A stretch of DNA of 64,000 bases from Burkholderiales bacterium (GCA_016219375.1 JACRNC010000016.1:124001-188000); one strand, 5' to 3'; shown: positions 25,075 to 32,864, numbered from the stretch's first letter. Notes: generated by a model from the sequence alone, not told the origin. Made by a program: numbers and translations.

Positions 25075-26879
25075 CACGATTCACCCCCCACCACGCGCAG
25101 GCCGGTCGTGGCTGCCGCGGGCGGCGCCTGCGCCGGGGTGAACTGGGCGGCAATGGAGTCGATCTGCTCAGGCGGCACCCCCTCGGGGAAGCGCGCCTGC
25201 AGCCAGGTGAAGACGGCGGGCGTGTAGGCCTCGCCCAGGCGGCTCTTGAGCTGCTTGGCCGCGTCGATCAGCGACAGCGGCTGCAGCTCCACCGTGCGGC
25301 CCTCCAGGCTCATCGCGGTGCCGCGCTTGCGCATGTAGGTGGGCAGCGCCGCGGCGGCCTGGTCCACGTCGGCCATCGCGTCGATCTGCCCGGCATAGGC
25401 CTGGCGACGCGCCTTGCGTGCGGCCAGCGCGTCCTCCAGGCTGGGCAAGTCCTTGGCGGCCGGGTCGCGGTAGGCCTCGCGCGCGATGCGGTTGCGCTGC
25501 TGGTCGGCCACGGTGTGGGCGGCCGTGCGCATCTCCTGCCCGATCACCGGCGCATCGGCGCGGAAGCCGAAGCCGTCGGCCGTGCGCGCCACCGGCTCCA
25601 CCGTCATCCAGCGCAGCTCGCCGGTGTCCGGGTCGCGGTACTCCACGTCCACGCACGGTGCACGGTAGGCGTTCACCACCACGCTCACCTTCTGGCCCAC
25701 GATCACGCCCGGCACATAGCGCAGGTCGTAGGTGGCGCTGCCGTGGCCCTTCACCGCAAAGCTGATCGTGCGGTCGTTCGCCACGCGCCGGGTCTCGGGC
25801 TCGGTGGTCACCAGGTCGCGCAGCAGCTCCAGCGGCGGGGCGATGCGCAGCTGCTCGGCCGTGATGCGCAGCCACGCCTCATAGCGCGGCTTGCCGTGGC
25901 GGCCATGCGCCTTGCCGGCGTTGAAGCCCATCTGCCAGCGCTCGGCCCACTGGTTCAGCTGCGCCAGGTCGCCCTGCTGCGGCATGAAGCGCAGCCGGCC
26001 CTCGAAGTGGCGCTCCACCAGGTTCTGCGCGCTCTCCACCTGGCCCTTGGCCCGGCTGTTGCCGGTGGCATGGGTGATGGGCTTCACATCCAGCCGGCGC
26101 AGCAGGTTGAGGAACAGGCCGCTGGTGTTCGCCGCGCCCTTGTCCAGCATCAGGATGAACGGCACGCCGTGCACCGGGCAGCCCACCCGCTCGCTGATCG
26201 CCCACAGGAAGAACTCGGTGATGCTCGCCGCCGTCTCGCCGCCCAGGTAGTAGCGCAGCAGGATCACGCCGCTGGTGTGGTCGGTGATCACATAGCGCGT
26301 GACCAGGTCGTTGATCACCCGCGCCAGGTTGTGCGGCTTGTTCTTGTAGAACTGGTCCCGCTCCATCACCGCCATGCGGCCATCGCGCATGTAGTACAGG
26401 ACGCAGACAGAGGCGTCGAGCTGCCACACGTGGTTCGGGTGCAGGCTGCGCATCTGCATGCTGGGCGTGGGCTGCAGCAGCTGGCTGGGGTGCAGCGTGT
26501 GCTGGTACAGCAGCCGGCCCACCTGGGCCGCACTCAGCTTGGTCTGCAGCTTGCCGCTGGCAGCCAGGATGTCGATCGCATCCGCCACCGTCATCAGCTG
26601 CTTGCCGTTGCCCCGCGTGCTCTCCACCAGCATGCCGCTGACCATGCGCAGCTCGTCCACGCTCATCGAGCTGGCGCCCGCGTCCTCGCGCCGGGCGCGG
26701 CCAGCGTCGTAGCCCACCTGCGCCAGCTTGCGGTACACCGTCTTGACGGTGCAGCCCAGGGTCTGCGCGGCGCGCTCCAGCACGGCCTGTTTCTCGCCGT
26801 GGGCAGCCGTCTGCAGCTCATGGCGCACCCGCACCAGGGCCTCGACTTCCGTGGGTGACAGGGACGAGCGCGGTGGCAT
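25074..26879 (-). CDS. DDE-family phage transposase A
   Basis: A 601-residue transposase of the Mu/B3 A type. N-terminal helix-turn-helix DNA-binding parts (LERAAQTLGCTVKTVYRKLA, MTVADAIDILAASGKLQTKL) precede the RNase H-like catalytic core. Its three acidic residues are visible in NHVWQLDASVCVLYYM (D), FILMLDKGAANTSGLF (D) and RAKGQVESAQNLVERHFEGR (E), with HATGNSRAKGQVE typical of the integrase core. A beta-barrel domain and C-terminal region that would contact the MuB-like ATPase follow. The product inserts phage DNA with a short target duplication, which matches the prophage edges. It is encoded directly before the MuB-like gene. Confidence 0.92.
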   Translation of the reverse strand: MPPRSSLSPTEVEALVRVRHELQTAAHGEKQAVLERAAQTLGCTVKTVYRKLAQVGYDAGRARREDAGASSMSVDELRMVSGMLVESTRGNGKQLMTVADAIDILAASGKLQTKLSAAQVGRLLYQHTLHPSQLLQPTPSMQMRSLHPNHVWQLDASVCVLYYMRDGRMAVMERDQFYKNKPHNLARVINDLVTRYVITDHTSGVILLRYYLGGETAASITEFFLWAISERVGCPVHGVPFILMLDKGAANTSGLFLNLLRRLDVKPITHATGNSRAKGQVESAQNLVERHFEGRLRFMPQQGDLAQLNQWAERWQMGFNAGKAHGRHGKPRYEAWLRITAEQLRIAPPLELLRDLVTTEPETRRVANDRTISFAVKGHGSATYDLRYVPGVIVGQKVSVVVNAYRAPCVDVEYRDPDTGELRWMTVEPVARTADGFGFRADAPVIGQEMRTAAHTVADQQRNRIAREAYRDPAAKDLPSLEDALAARKARRQAYAGQIDAMADVDQAAAALPTYMRKRGTAMSLEGRTVELQPLSLIDAAKQLKSRLGEAYTPAVFTWLQARFPEGVPPEQIDSIAAQFTPAQAPPAAATTGLRVVGGES

Positions 26880-26897
26880 GGTCTCTTCGCGCTCCCG

Positions 26898-27836
26898 TCA
26901 GGCCTGGCGGCCCTTGCCGCGGCCGCCGGCCTGCGCCGCCTCGGCCTGGATCTCGCGCTGCCAGCTCGGCACCAGCCGCTCCTCCAGGTCCACCTCGATG
27001 CCGGCGTCCGTGGTCAGGTCCGCCAGCCGCTGGCACAGATAGGCCACGTCGTTGCGCGCGCGCTCCTGCACCGCCTCACCGGCCGGGTCGTTCACCAGCA
27101 CATCGGTGGCCACGTTCACCAGGCGCAGCAGCGCCTGCTCGGCCTCCAGCGTGGCGGCCTGCAGCTCGTCCAGCTGCGCCTGCTCGCGCGCCGTGGCGGC
27201 CACCGTGTTGGGCGCCGGGTGGTAGGTGCTGGCCGCGTCCACCGCCTCGGCCAGCGTCGCGATCTTGTTTTCCTTGACCTGGATGACCTTGTCCTTGGCC
27301 TGCACCTGGGCGCGGGCCTTGCGCAGCTCCGCGCGCAGCTCACGGAAGCTCATGCGCTCCACATCGTCAAGGTCCATCTGGCCCACCTGGCCGCCCTGGT
27401 CCAGCACGTCCAGCTGCTCGTCGTCCAGCACCATCAGCTCGATGAGCTTGCTCTTGTCCAGGCTCAGCAGCCGATCGCTGCGCGGCTTCTTCGGGTCGGC
27501 GTACTTCAGCGTGGCGTTCACCATGCGGCGCGCTGTTGTGTCGCTCAGGCCAAGGCGCTCCAGCCGCAGCAGCCAGTCGCCGTGCTCGGTCACCTTGCGC
27601 AGCAGCATGAGCCGCGCTCCGACCTGGAACATCGCCTCCACCGCCGTCTGCTGGAAGCCGCGGATCTGCAGCTCCAGCTGATTCGGGTCGGCGCTGGGCA
27701 GCTCATAGGCGGCCATCACCGCGCGGGCCTCCTCGCTCAGGTGGTCCAGCGCCTGGCTGGCATGGGTCAGCGCAGCAGCGTCCAGTTCGATCAGCTCGGT
27801 GGTCTCTTGGCGGGCGGGGGCAGGTTGTCGTGCCAT
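26898..27836 (-). CDS. DUF3102-like coiled-coil phage protein
   Basis: A 312-residue protein. Residues about 60-110 (QQTAVEAMFQVGARLMLLRK, TEHGDWLLRLERLGLSDTTA, RRMVNATLKYAD) match the DUF3102-type helix-turn-helix used by proteins resembling plasmid partition factors. Then come DKSKLIELMVLDDEQLD and a long coiled coil (ELRAELRKARAQVQAKDKVI). In B3-like phages a protein of this type is encoded just upstream of the transposase, as here. A role in transpososome or early regulation is inferred only. Confidence 0.65.
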   Translation of the reverse strand: MARQPAPARQETTELIELDAAALTHASQALDHLSEEARAVMAAYELPSADPNQLELQIRGFQQTAVEAMFQVGARLMLLRKVTEHGDWLLRLERLGLSDTTARRMVNATLKYADPKKPRSDRLLSLDKSKLIELMVLDDEQLDVLDQGGQVGQMDLDDVERMSFRELRAELRKARAQVQAKDKVIQVKENKIATLAEAVDAASTYHPAPNTVAATAREQAQLDELQAATLEAEQALLRLVNVATDVLVNDPAGEAVQERARNDVAYLCQRLADLTTDAGIEVDLEERLVPSWQREIQAEAAQAGGRGKGRQA

Positions 27837-27905
27837 CGGTCAGTGCAGTCAGTGCAGGGTTGAGAAGGGGGATCGAAAGGGGGATCGGGTTGAGCGCGGC
27901 GCGCC

Positions 27906-28217
27906 TCAGATGCGCGAGAACCGGTTGCGCACCTCGTCCAGCCGCTTGGCCGCGCGGTCCATCGCCACGCTGTGGCGCAGGCTGATCTGCACCACCAGCG
28001 GCGCCAGCCGCCAGCGCTGCGTCTCGGGGATGCGCTCGGCAAAGCCGGCGTGCTCCAGGTTGGCCAGGTCGCGCGTCACGATGCTGGGCGTGCAGCCCTG
28101 CTCCTTGGCGATCTCGCTGGGCGCCAGGCCCACCACCTCGTTGCCGCTCAGCAGCACCAGCAGCCGCAAGATGCGCTGCTGCGGCTCGCTCACATACGCC
28201 TCGTTGGTCGTGGCCAT
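27906..28217 (-). CDS. IclR/MarR-like winged-helix phage regulator
   Basis: A 103-residue protein that is almost wholly one winged helix: SEPQQRILRLLVLLSGNEVV, GLAPSEIAKEQGCTPSIVTR and DLANLEHAGFAERIPETQRW. The layout matches the N-terminal DNA-binding domain of IclR regulators without the ligand domain. ATG 28217 overlaps the upstream stop (TGATG). It is probably an early-operon DNA-binding protein; target unknown. Confidence 0.7.
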   Translation of the reverse strand: MATTNEAYVSEPQQRILRLLVLLSGNEVVGLAPSEIAKEQGCTPSIVTRDLANLEHAGFAERIPETQRWRLAPLVVQISLRHSVAMDRAAKRLDEVRNRFSRI

Positions 28218-28543
28218 CACGCGCTCCTTGCATCGCCGCGCAGGCGCCAGCGGGCCTCTTCCACGCCGGCGAACCAGGCGTCCGCCTGGGCCGTGCCCAC
28301 CGCATGGGGGCACTGCAGCGGCAGGCCCAGCACACGGTGCTCGTACAGGGCGCGCAGGCCGGCGCGGTACTGCGGGCTGCGCGGCTCCCGCCCGGGCGGG
28401 AAGAGGGCTTCGATGTGCGCCCGCACCGCCTGGCGCAGGCGCTGCATCTCGGCCTGGTTGCTGGCCCGGGCCTGGGCTGCCATCGCCAGCAGCGTGGGGG
28501 CGCTGGGTGCGGTTGGTGCGGTGGGTGCGGTGGTAGGGGTCAC
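28217..28543 (-). CDS. Phage protein of unknown function
   Basis: A 108-residue protein with a Thr/Pro/Ala-rich start and a helical core (QAEMQRLRQAVRAHIEALFP, QYRAGLRALYEHRVLGLPLQ, AQADAWFAGVEEARWRLRG). The ATG overlaps the upstream 58-residue gene stop by 4 bases. The CP-x-x-xG-x-AQADAW motif is common in small phage proteins related to ribosome-modulation-type domains, but I would not name one. Confidence 0.6.
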   Translation of the reverse strand: MTPTTAPTAPTAPSAPTLLAMAAQARASNQAEMQRLRQAVRAHIEALFPPGREPRSPQYRAGLRALYEHRVLGLPLQCPHAVGTAQADAWFAGVEEARWRLRGDARSA

Positions 28544-28716
28544 AGCGCACCTCCCAGGTCCCGCACCGGGATCAGGTCGCCGTAGTCATCCACCACGCAC
28601 CAGTACATGCCGCCATAGCGCAGGTCCACGTCCTGGTCCGCGTAGACCATGTACAGGCGCCGGTCGGCTGCCGAGCGGGCCGAGACGATCCAGGTCATCG
28701 GGTAAGAGAACCGCAT
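28540..28716 (-). CDS. Small phage protein (58 residues)
   Basis: A short protein beginning MRFSYPMTWIVSARSAADRR, with beta-like, aromatic-rich sequence (LRYGGMYWCVVDDYGD). It has GAGGGAGG upstream of ATG 28716 and overlaps the stop codon side of the downstream gene. Start and reality are supported by that ribosome site and the gene packing; function unknown. Confidence 0.55.
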   Translation of the reverse strand: MRFSYPMTWIVSARSAADRRLYMVYADQDVDLRYGGMYWCVVDDYGDLIPVRDLGGAL

Positions 28717-28727
28717 GGCCGCCTCCC

Positions 28728-29297
28728 TCAGAACCGGGTCTCTAGGCTCAAGTGCACGCCCGCGCTGCCGCCGTATTGGGGCGGCTTGGGCAGGTAGCTC
28801 ACGCGCAGGGCGGCGCGCTCGCTGCCCAGGCGCAGGCTGGGCACCACCAGCGGGCACACCCCGCAGGCCTCGTAGCCCGTGGCCCCGCCCACCGTCAGGC
28901 CCACGCCCACCGGGCGCTGCCGGTCCGTCTCCCAGGTCCAGCCCAGCCAGGCTGTCGTGCGCCGGTAGCTGTTGCGGTACACGCCGCCGCTCAGCCCGCT
29001 GGGCAGCCGCAGGTAGAGCCCGGGGTTCACGTTCTCGTAGCCGCCTTCTGGGCCCCCGGCTGCATGCGGGCTCGTGTGCCAGGTGTAGGCATGCACGCCC
29101 ACCGTCACGCCGGCCCAGGGCTGCGGCGTGTCCTGCGCCTGGGCGTACTTCGGGCTCAGCAGCACCAGCCAGAACGCCGCCAGCACCAGCCAGCTGGTGC
29201 GCCGGCGAGGGTGCGCCGTCACGTTGCTGATCACATGCATCAGCAGCAGCACCAGCGCCGCGAAGTGCGGGAAGGCATGGACCGTCAGGTATTGCAT
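28728..29297 (-). CDS. Outer-membrane beta-barrel protein resembling PagP
   Basis: A 189-residue exported protein. The leader has an RRR cluster, a hydrophobic core (SWLVLAAFWLVLL) and a plausible cleavage site in SPKYAQAQ. The mature part (about 135 residues) is alternating beta-strand sequence ending in a terminal Phe strand (GVHLSLETRF), as outer-membrane barrels do. Several blocks align by eye with the lipid A palmitoyltransferase PagP: AYTWH (PagP ITWH, catalytic His), GVYRNSY (PagP FKDSW, Asp-Ser), GWTWE (GYGWE), VGVGLTVGGAT (LGLGFTAGVT) and SYLP (TYIP). His74 and Ser110 are kept while Asp is Asn109. It would act on lipid A in the outer membrane; this is motif-level evidence only. AAGGAG precedes ATG 29297. 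Confidence 0.6.
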   Translation of the reverse strand: MQYLTVHAFPHFAALVLLLMHVISNVTAHPRRRTSWLVLAAFWLVLLSPKYAQAQDTPQPWAGVTVGVHAYTWHTSPHAAGGPEGGYENVNPGLYLRLPSGLSGGVYRNSYRRTTAWLGWTWETDRQRPVGVGLTVGGATGYEACGVCPLVVPSLRLGSERAALRVSYLPKPPQYGGSAGVHLSLETRF

Positions 29298-29344
29298 GGG
29301 GGGCTCCTTGTGTGCGTCGTGGTGAGGAAGGAGGGCCGCGCCGA

Positions 29345-29704
29345 TCAGGCGCGACGGGGCGCACGCGGTGCCTTGGCGGCACGCGTGGCGGTGGCTTGGT
29401 GGATGGCGGCGTGGATAGCCGCTGCGGGCTCAGCGGCGGGTTGAGCGGGCGAGGGTGTGCATGCACCGGCCTTGCCGCGCGACGCGGCGAGCTGCTCAAG
29501 CTCCAGATGCGGGTACTTGCCGGGCCACAGGCGCTGCACCGGCACCCCCACGCGCTGGCTGATGGCCAGCGCCACGCGCCGGCTCACCTTCGTGCCGCGG
29601 AGCACGTCGCTGACGGCTTGCTTGGAGACAGCCAGATCGCGTGCTACCCCCGCGGCCGAGGACCCCCTCTTTCGTAGGAGCGCTTTTATGTCCTCGAAAT
29701 GCAT
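29345..29704 (-). CDS. Ner/Cro-like DNA-binding protein, first gene of the early operon
   Basis: A 119-residue protein with an N-terminal Ner/Nlp-type helix-turn-helix (MHFEDIKALLRKRGSSAAGV, ARDLAVSKQAVSDVLRGTKV, SRRVALAISQRVGVPVQRLW) and an Ala/Pro/Arg-rich tail. Ner proteins of Mu-like phages repress the repressor gene and tune early transcription. It is transcribed divergently from the repressor gene, 26 bases away, exactly where a Cro/Ner function is expected. Confidence 0.8.
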   Translation of the reverse strand: MHFEDIKALLRKRGSSAAGVARDLAVSKQAVSDVLRGTKVSRRVALAISQRVGVPVQRLWPGKYPHLELEQLAASRGKAGACTPSPAQPAAEPAAAIHAAIHQATATRAAKAPRAPRRA

Positions 29705-29741
29705 CGTTATGATCCGCCGAACTGGTCAGCATGACTAGTCA
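29705..29741. promoter_or_regulatory. Divergent switch region with palindrome TGACTAGTCA
   Basis: The short gap between the Ner-like and repressor genes must hold the two opposing promoters. TATGAT at 29709-29714 is a good rightward -10 box. TTGACT, read leftward from 29741, could be a -35 box. The perfect 10-bp palindrome TGACTAGTCA (29732-29741) overlaps the repressor start codon and is a candidate operator. Part of it (ACTAGTCA) recurs at 30243-30250 inside the repressor gene. Confidence 0.5.
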
Positions 29742-30831
29742 AGTTGAGCGGTATCTTAGGCCTACATGGGCCATTCAGCAAGACATACGTTGCATCATGG
29801 GCCGAAAGCTGGGGAAACCCCTCAATCTGACGCTAGAGCGGATGATGGAAGCGCTGGGCGCGAGGGACCTCAAGGCGCTCTCGGTCTCGCTGGGCGCTGA
29901 CGAGAGCACGGTGCGCAACTGGCACAAGCGTGAGAGCGTCCCGTTCGGGTGGGTGCAGCGCGTGTCTGCGATGACAGACCACCCGCTCGAATGGTTCTTT
30001 GAGAGCCATTCATCCGAGGCTGCGGGCCAGGGCGGTACGGCGCAGCGCCAGCGGGGCGAGCGGTCAAATGCGCCGTCAACGGCGCATTTGGGGGGCGCGC
30101 CGGCAAATCCGGCGGCGCCGCCGGATTTGGGAGGGGCCCTGCCATTGCAGTCGCTGGGCGTGCGCCTGCCCGGCGAGCCGGCGTCCGGCAGGCCGCCAGC
30201 GGCCGCTGAACCGTCCCCCTCTTTTTTTGCCCGAGGAGGCTTACTAGTCACCCGGCATGGTGGGTCCGCTGCAGCGCACGAAGAGCACGCGTTCGCCGGG
30301 ATCGAGACGGCGGATCACCCCGAGGTGGACAACCGTGCACCGCACCTACACTCGCCAGCCGGGGGCAAGCAGGCCAAAGCAGCCGCGACGCCGTTGATGT
30401 TCAAGGCGCAGGTCCCCGGCTCCAGCAGTACGGTCGAATACGAAGTGATTCCGAAGCACAGGGGAGCATCGGGCGGCGACGAGAGGGACGCACTGCTCGG
30501 CGATGTGGCCTTCTCCGTCCCTTTCATGGTCCGGCGCTTCGGCGGCCGCCACGGCTACGAGATGCTCTACATGCGTGGTGACTCGATGGAGCCCACGCTG
30601 ACCGAGGACGACGAGATCGTCATCGACACCAACATCCGGCGCGTGGACGTGTCGGGCATCTACGCCATCAGCATCGGCGACGCCATCATGATCCAGCGCG
30701 TCCAGCGCAACCTGGACGGCTCGCTGATCGTGATGAGCGACAACCAACGCTACAAGCCCACCACCCTGGCACGCAGCGAGGTGGGCACGCTACAGATCGT
30801 CGGCCGCATGGTGTGGCCGCGGGTGCGGTAG
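29731..30831 (+). CDS. CI-type repressor with a degenerate S24 peptidase domain
   Basis: A 366-residue lysogeny repressor. Residues about 35-92 are a CI-type helix-turn-helix (LERMMEALGARDLKALSVSL, GADESTVRNWHKRESVPFGW, then DHPLEWFF). A long Ala/Pro/Gly-rich linker follows, then an S24 (LexA-like) domain with MRGDSMEPTL (Ser285). Where cleavable relatives have the catalytic Lys (typically VKRxQ) this protein has IQRVQ, with Gln322, so self-cleavage is doubtful. It faces the early operon and should keep it off. ATG 29731 has no ribosome site; ATG 29797 (MGRKLGK) is a possible alternative start that still keeps the DNA-binding domain. Confidence 0.85.
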   Translation: MTSQVERYLRPTWAIQQDIRCIMGRKLGKPLNLTLERMMEALGARDLKALSVSLGADESTVRNWHKRESVPFGWVQRVSAMTDHPLEWFFESHSSEAAGQGGTAQRQRGERSNAPSTAHLGGAPANPAAPPDLGGALPLQSLGVRLPGEPASGRPPAAAEPSPSFFARGGLLVTRHGGSAAAHEEHAFAGIETADHPEVDNRAPHLHSPAGGKQAKAAATPLMFKAQVPGSSSTVEYEVIPKHRGASGGDERDALLGDVAFSVPFMVRRFGGRHGYEMLYMRGDSMEPTLTEDDEIVIDTNIRRVDVSGIYAISIGDAIMIQRVQRNLDGSLIVMSDNQRYKPTTLARSEVGTLQIVGRMVWPRVR

Positions 30832-30860
30832 AGGGGCCGCAGCAATCCGGGAGGGAGCCC

Positions 30861-31385
30861 ATGTCCACAGACACCGACCAGCCACTGCATCAACCGGCCA
30901 GCAACCCACAGCCGCCGGATGCAGGCCAGCCGCAGCCTATGCCCTTGAGCGGGCTGAGCGGTGGCAAGAAGTCCTTCTTGGCCACACTCGTCATTGCTAC
31001 CGGCATCTTCATGCTGTGGCCCGATTCCGAGTCGCCGTCCAGCTCCACGCCGGCCACGGTGGAGGAGGTGCGGCCCAGCGGCCTGACGGAGTCCCAGGAG
31101 CGGGTCGCCATCGACGAGGCCAAGGAGCGGGTACGTGCGCACCTGCGTGACCCCGACAGTGCCAAGTTCGGCGGGGCGATGGTCGGGCCCCGCGGAGTGG
31201 TTTGCGGCGTGGTCAACGCCAAGAACGGCTTCGGTGGCTACACCGGCATGCAGCCATATTTCGTCAACGGTGAGAAGGTGCTGCTGGTCGGCTCAGAAGA
31301 GGAGACCCTCGCCGTGCATATCGCTATCGCAGCCACGTGCATGAAAAAGCACCAGGACGCAGCAGCCAGCAGCCCGGCCCCTTGA
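30861..31385 (+). CDS. Membrane-anchored protein, probable lysogeny cargo
   Basis: A 174-residue protein with one membrane helix (KSFLATLVIATGIFMLWPDS, residues about 37-56) and a C-terminal domain (RVRAHLRDPDSAKFGGAMVG, GVVCGVVNAKNGFGGYTGMQ) common in small exported bacterial proteins of unknown role. GGAGGGAG precedes ATG 30861. It lies downstream of the repressor on the same strand, outside both lytic operons, as lysogenically expressed cargo often does. Confidence 0.65.
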   Translation: MSTDTDQPLHQPASNPQPPDAGQPQPMPLSGLSGGKKSFLATLVIATGIFMLWPDSESPSSSTPATVEEVRPSGLTESQERVAIDEAKERVRAHLRDPDSAKFGGAMVGPRGVVCGVVNAKNGFGGYTGMQPYFVNGEKVLLVGSEEETLAVHIAIAATCMKKHQDAAASSPAP

Positions 31386-31429
31386 ACGAGCCTTCCCGCC
31401 CCCAGGCACGCTCAATCGCCAGCACCACC

Positions 31430-31600
31430 ATGCCAGACAACAAGCAACCCCCATCGCCGCCAGCACCGCCGCCTGCGCGCCCCAACGATTACCACCCCTT
31501 CTCCGATGGCGGATCGGCTCATGACGTTACGATCGTGACGCCCATCTACCGTGCGCCTGCACCGCCGCCGCTGCCGCCGCGGCCCAAGCCATCGGAGTGA
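31430..31600 (+). CDS. Small proline-rich protein
   Basis: A 56-residue protein (MPDNKQPPSPPAPPPARPND...) with a Pro-rich start and end and a short middle (FSDGGSAHDVTIVTPIYRA). Its stop is 1 base before the ATG of the next gene, which suggests an operon with the membrane genes around it. The ribosome site is weak and the gene call moderate. Confidence 0.4.
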   Translation: MPDNKQPPSPPAPPPARPNDYHPFSDGGSAHDVTIVTPIYRAPAPPPLPPRPKPSE

Positions 31601-31601
31601 C

Positions 31602-32183
31602 ATGACGGCCCCAGCTCCCAGCGCAGACGCGCCCAGCGAAGCGCTCCGCGCGCACCTGCACGACAAGCGCCATCAGCTGCAGTACAGGCTGGAGCTGTCG
31701 GCGCTGTACCACCAGAAGCGCGCCCGATTCTTCGACCTGGTGGACAAGCTTTCCACCTTCATCGCTGTGGCGGGCAGCACGTCGGCAGTCGCCGTCGTCA
31801 TGGGGGCGGGTGAGAACAGCTGGGTGTATGTGTGCTTCTCCGCGGTGGTGGCCTTGGTCTCCACGGTCACGCTGGTCTTCGCTCCCAGCACCAAGGCGCG
31901 CGACCACTACAGCTTGGGCCGTGACTACCGCCATCTGATCGCCGAGCTGCATGCCGAAGGCGACTACCCGCGTGCCGAGGTTCTAGACCAGCTTGGCGCC
32001 AAGTGCGCCCAGCTCGAAGCCGAAGAGCCAGCCGCACTCAATGGCTTGGTGGTGGAGTGCGAGAACCTCCTGCGCATGGCCCATACGGGCAAGCCGGTGG
32101 CCAAGCTGCCGCGGCCCAAGCGATGGCTGATCCACTTCTGCGACATCACGCCCCCGCCGCCGATTGAGCCCACGGCTGACTAG
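31602..32183 (+). CDS. Two-helix membrane protein resembling SLATT-domain effectors
   Basis: A 193-residue protein. A long N-terminal amphipathic helix (LRAHLHDKRHQLQYRLELSA, LYHQKRARFFDLVDKLSTF) leads to two adjacent membrane helices (FIAVAGSTSAVAVVMGAG and WVYVCFSAVVALVSTVTLVF). Then comes a soluble helical part (ARDHYSLGRDYRHLIAELHA...). This two-helix plus coiled-coil layout is what SLATT-type effectors look like; these are proposed pore-forming parts of defence systems. The resemblance is structural and by eye. It lies in the lysogeny cargo block, where a superinfection-exclusion role would make sense. Confidence 0.5.
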   Translation: MTAPAPSADAPSEALRAHLHDKRHQLQYRLELSALYHQKRARFFDLVDKLSTFIAVAGSTSAVAVVMGAGENSWVYVCFSAVVALVSTVTLVFAPSTKARDHYSLGRDYRHLIAELHAEGDYPRAEVLDQLGAKCAQLEAEEPAALNGLVVECENLLRMAHTGKPVAKLPRPKRWLIHFCDITPPPPIEPTAD

Positions 32184-32192
32184 CAGGCACGC

Positions 32193-32375
32193 ATGGCCCG
32201 CATCGTCGTCCTGGCCTTCGCCTTCATCGGTCTGGCCCATGTGCTGATTGAGCTGTTCGGGCCCGCGCCCCAGCCGCGCGTGCAGATCAGCGACACGGTC
32301 ATCATCAACATCGGCACCGGCTATGCTGATGCTGACCATGCCGACGCTGCCCGCCCGCTCGACGCCCGCCCCTAG
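32193..32375 (+). CDS. Small membrane protein
   Basis: A 60-residue protein with one N-terminal hydrophobic helix (ARIVVLAFAFIGLAHVLIEL) and a short polar tail. It begins 9 bases after the SLATT-like gene and overlaps the following membrane gene, so it is probably part of the same cargo transcript. Function unknown. Confidence 0.5.
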   Translation: MARIVVLAFAFIGLAHVLIELFGPAPQPRVQISDTVIINIGTGYADADHADAARPLDARP

Positions 32376-32808
32376 CACGTGGCGCCTGTCGCCCGTGTTG
32401 TGCATGCTGCTGTGGGCTGGTGCCCTCACCGGGGCGGCATACAGCGCGGGGGTGTGGCCCAGCGGGCCGCGCTTGGGCGCATGGGCTAGCACGCTGGTGC
32501 AGTCCAGCATCACGCTGCTGGGTCTCTTGCTGGTGGCTGCCGCCCTGGTGGCCAGCATGCAGGGCACCCACCTGGCGCGCATGATGCGCCGCACGGGCCA
32601 CCACCGCGATCTGCTCCTGACCCTGCTTGCAGCCGCGCTGGGCATGCTGGGCACGGTGGCTGCCGGCCTGGCCGCGCTGGGGCAGGCACAGCCGCACGCA
32701 TGGCTGCTCGCGGCGCTGGTGGGTCTGCCGCTTGCTGGTATGGGCGCGGTGCTCAGCGCCGGCCGCAAGCTGTGGCTGGTGCTGGTCGCGCCATCCGCCG
32801 AACGCTGA
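32323..32808 (+). CDS. Multi-helix membrane protein, cargo block
   Basis: About 161 residues with four hydrophobic stretches (WRLSPVLCMLLWAGALTGAA, VQSSITLLGLLLVAAALVAS, LLLTLLAAALGMLGTVAAGL, WLLAALVGLPLAGMGAVLS). It overlaps the preceding small gene. The start could be ATG 32323, 32329 or 32338. No family recognised; with its neighbours it makes four consecutive membrane or exported proteins between repressor and endolysin. Confidence 0.55.
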   Translation: MLMLTMPTLPARSTPAPSTWRLSPVLCMLLWAGALTGAAYSAGVWPSGPRLGAWASTLVQSSITLLGLLLVAAALVASMQGTHLARMMRRTGHHRDLLLTLLAAALGMLGTVAAGLAALGQAQPHAWLLAALVGLPLAGMGAVLSAGRKLWLVLVAPSAER

Positions 32809-32811
32809 CCA

Positions 32812-32864
32812 GCACTCAACCGGTTTACATGGCCTCCTGACTCCCTGCGGGCAACACTGCCCGC
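32812..32864 (+). promoter_or_regulatory. Candidate late promoter, copy 1 (Plys position), leaderless
   Basis: The 16-mer GCACTCAACCGGTTTA (32812-32827) contains the dyad AACCGGTT centred at 32821.5. AACACT (32853-32858) lies 34 bases on, flanked by the perfect inverted repeat GCGGGC/GCCCGC (32847-32864), and the endolysin ATG follows at once. A dyad at -43.5 would put +1 at 32865, the A of the ATG. No Shine-Dalgarno is present. The same arrangement recurs at 43036-43089. Confidence 0.65.
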
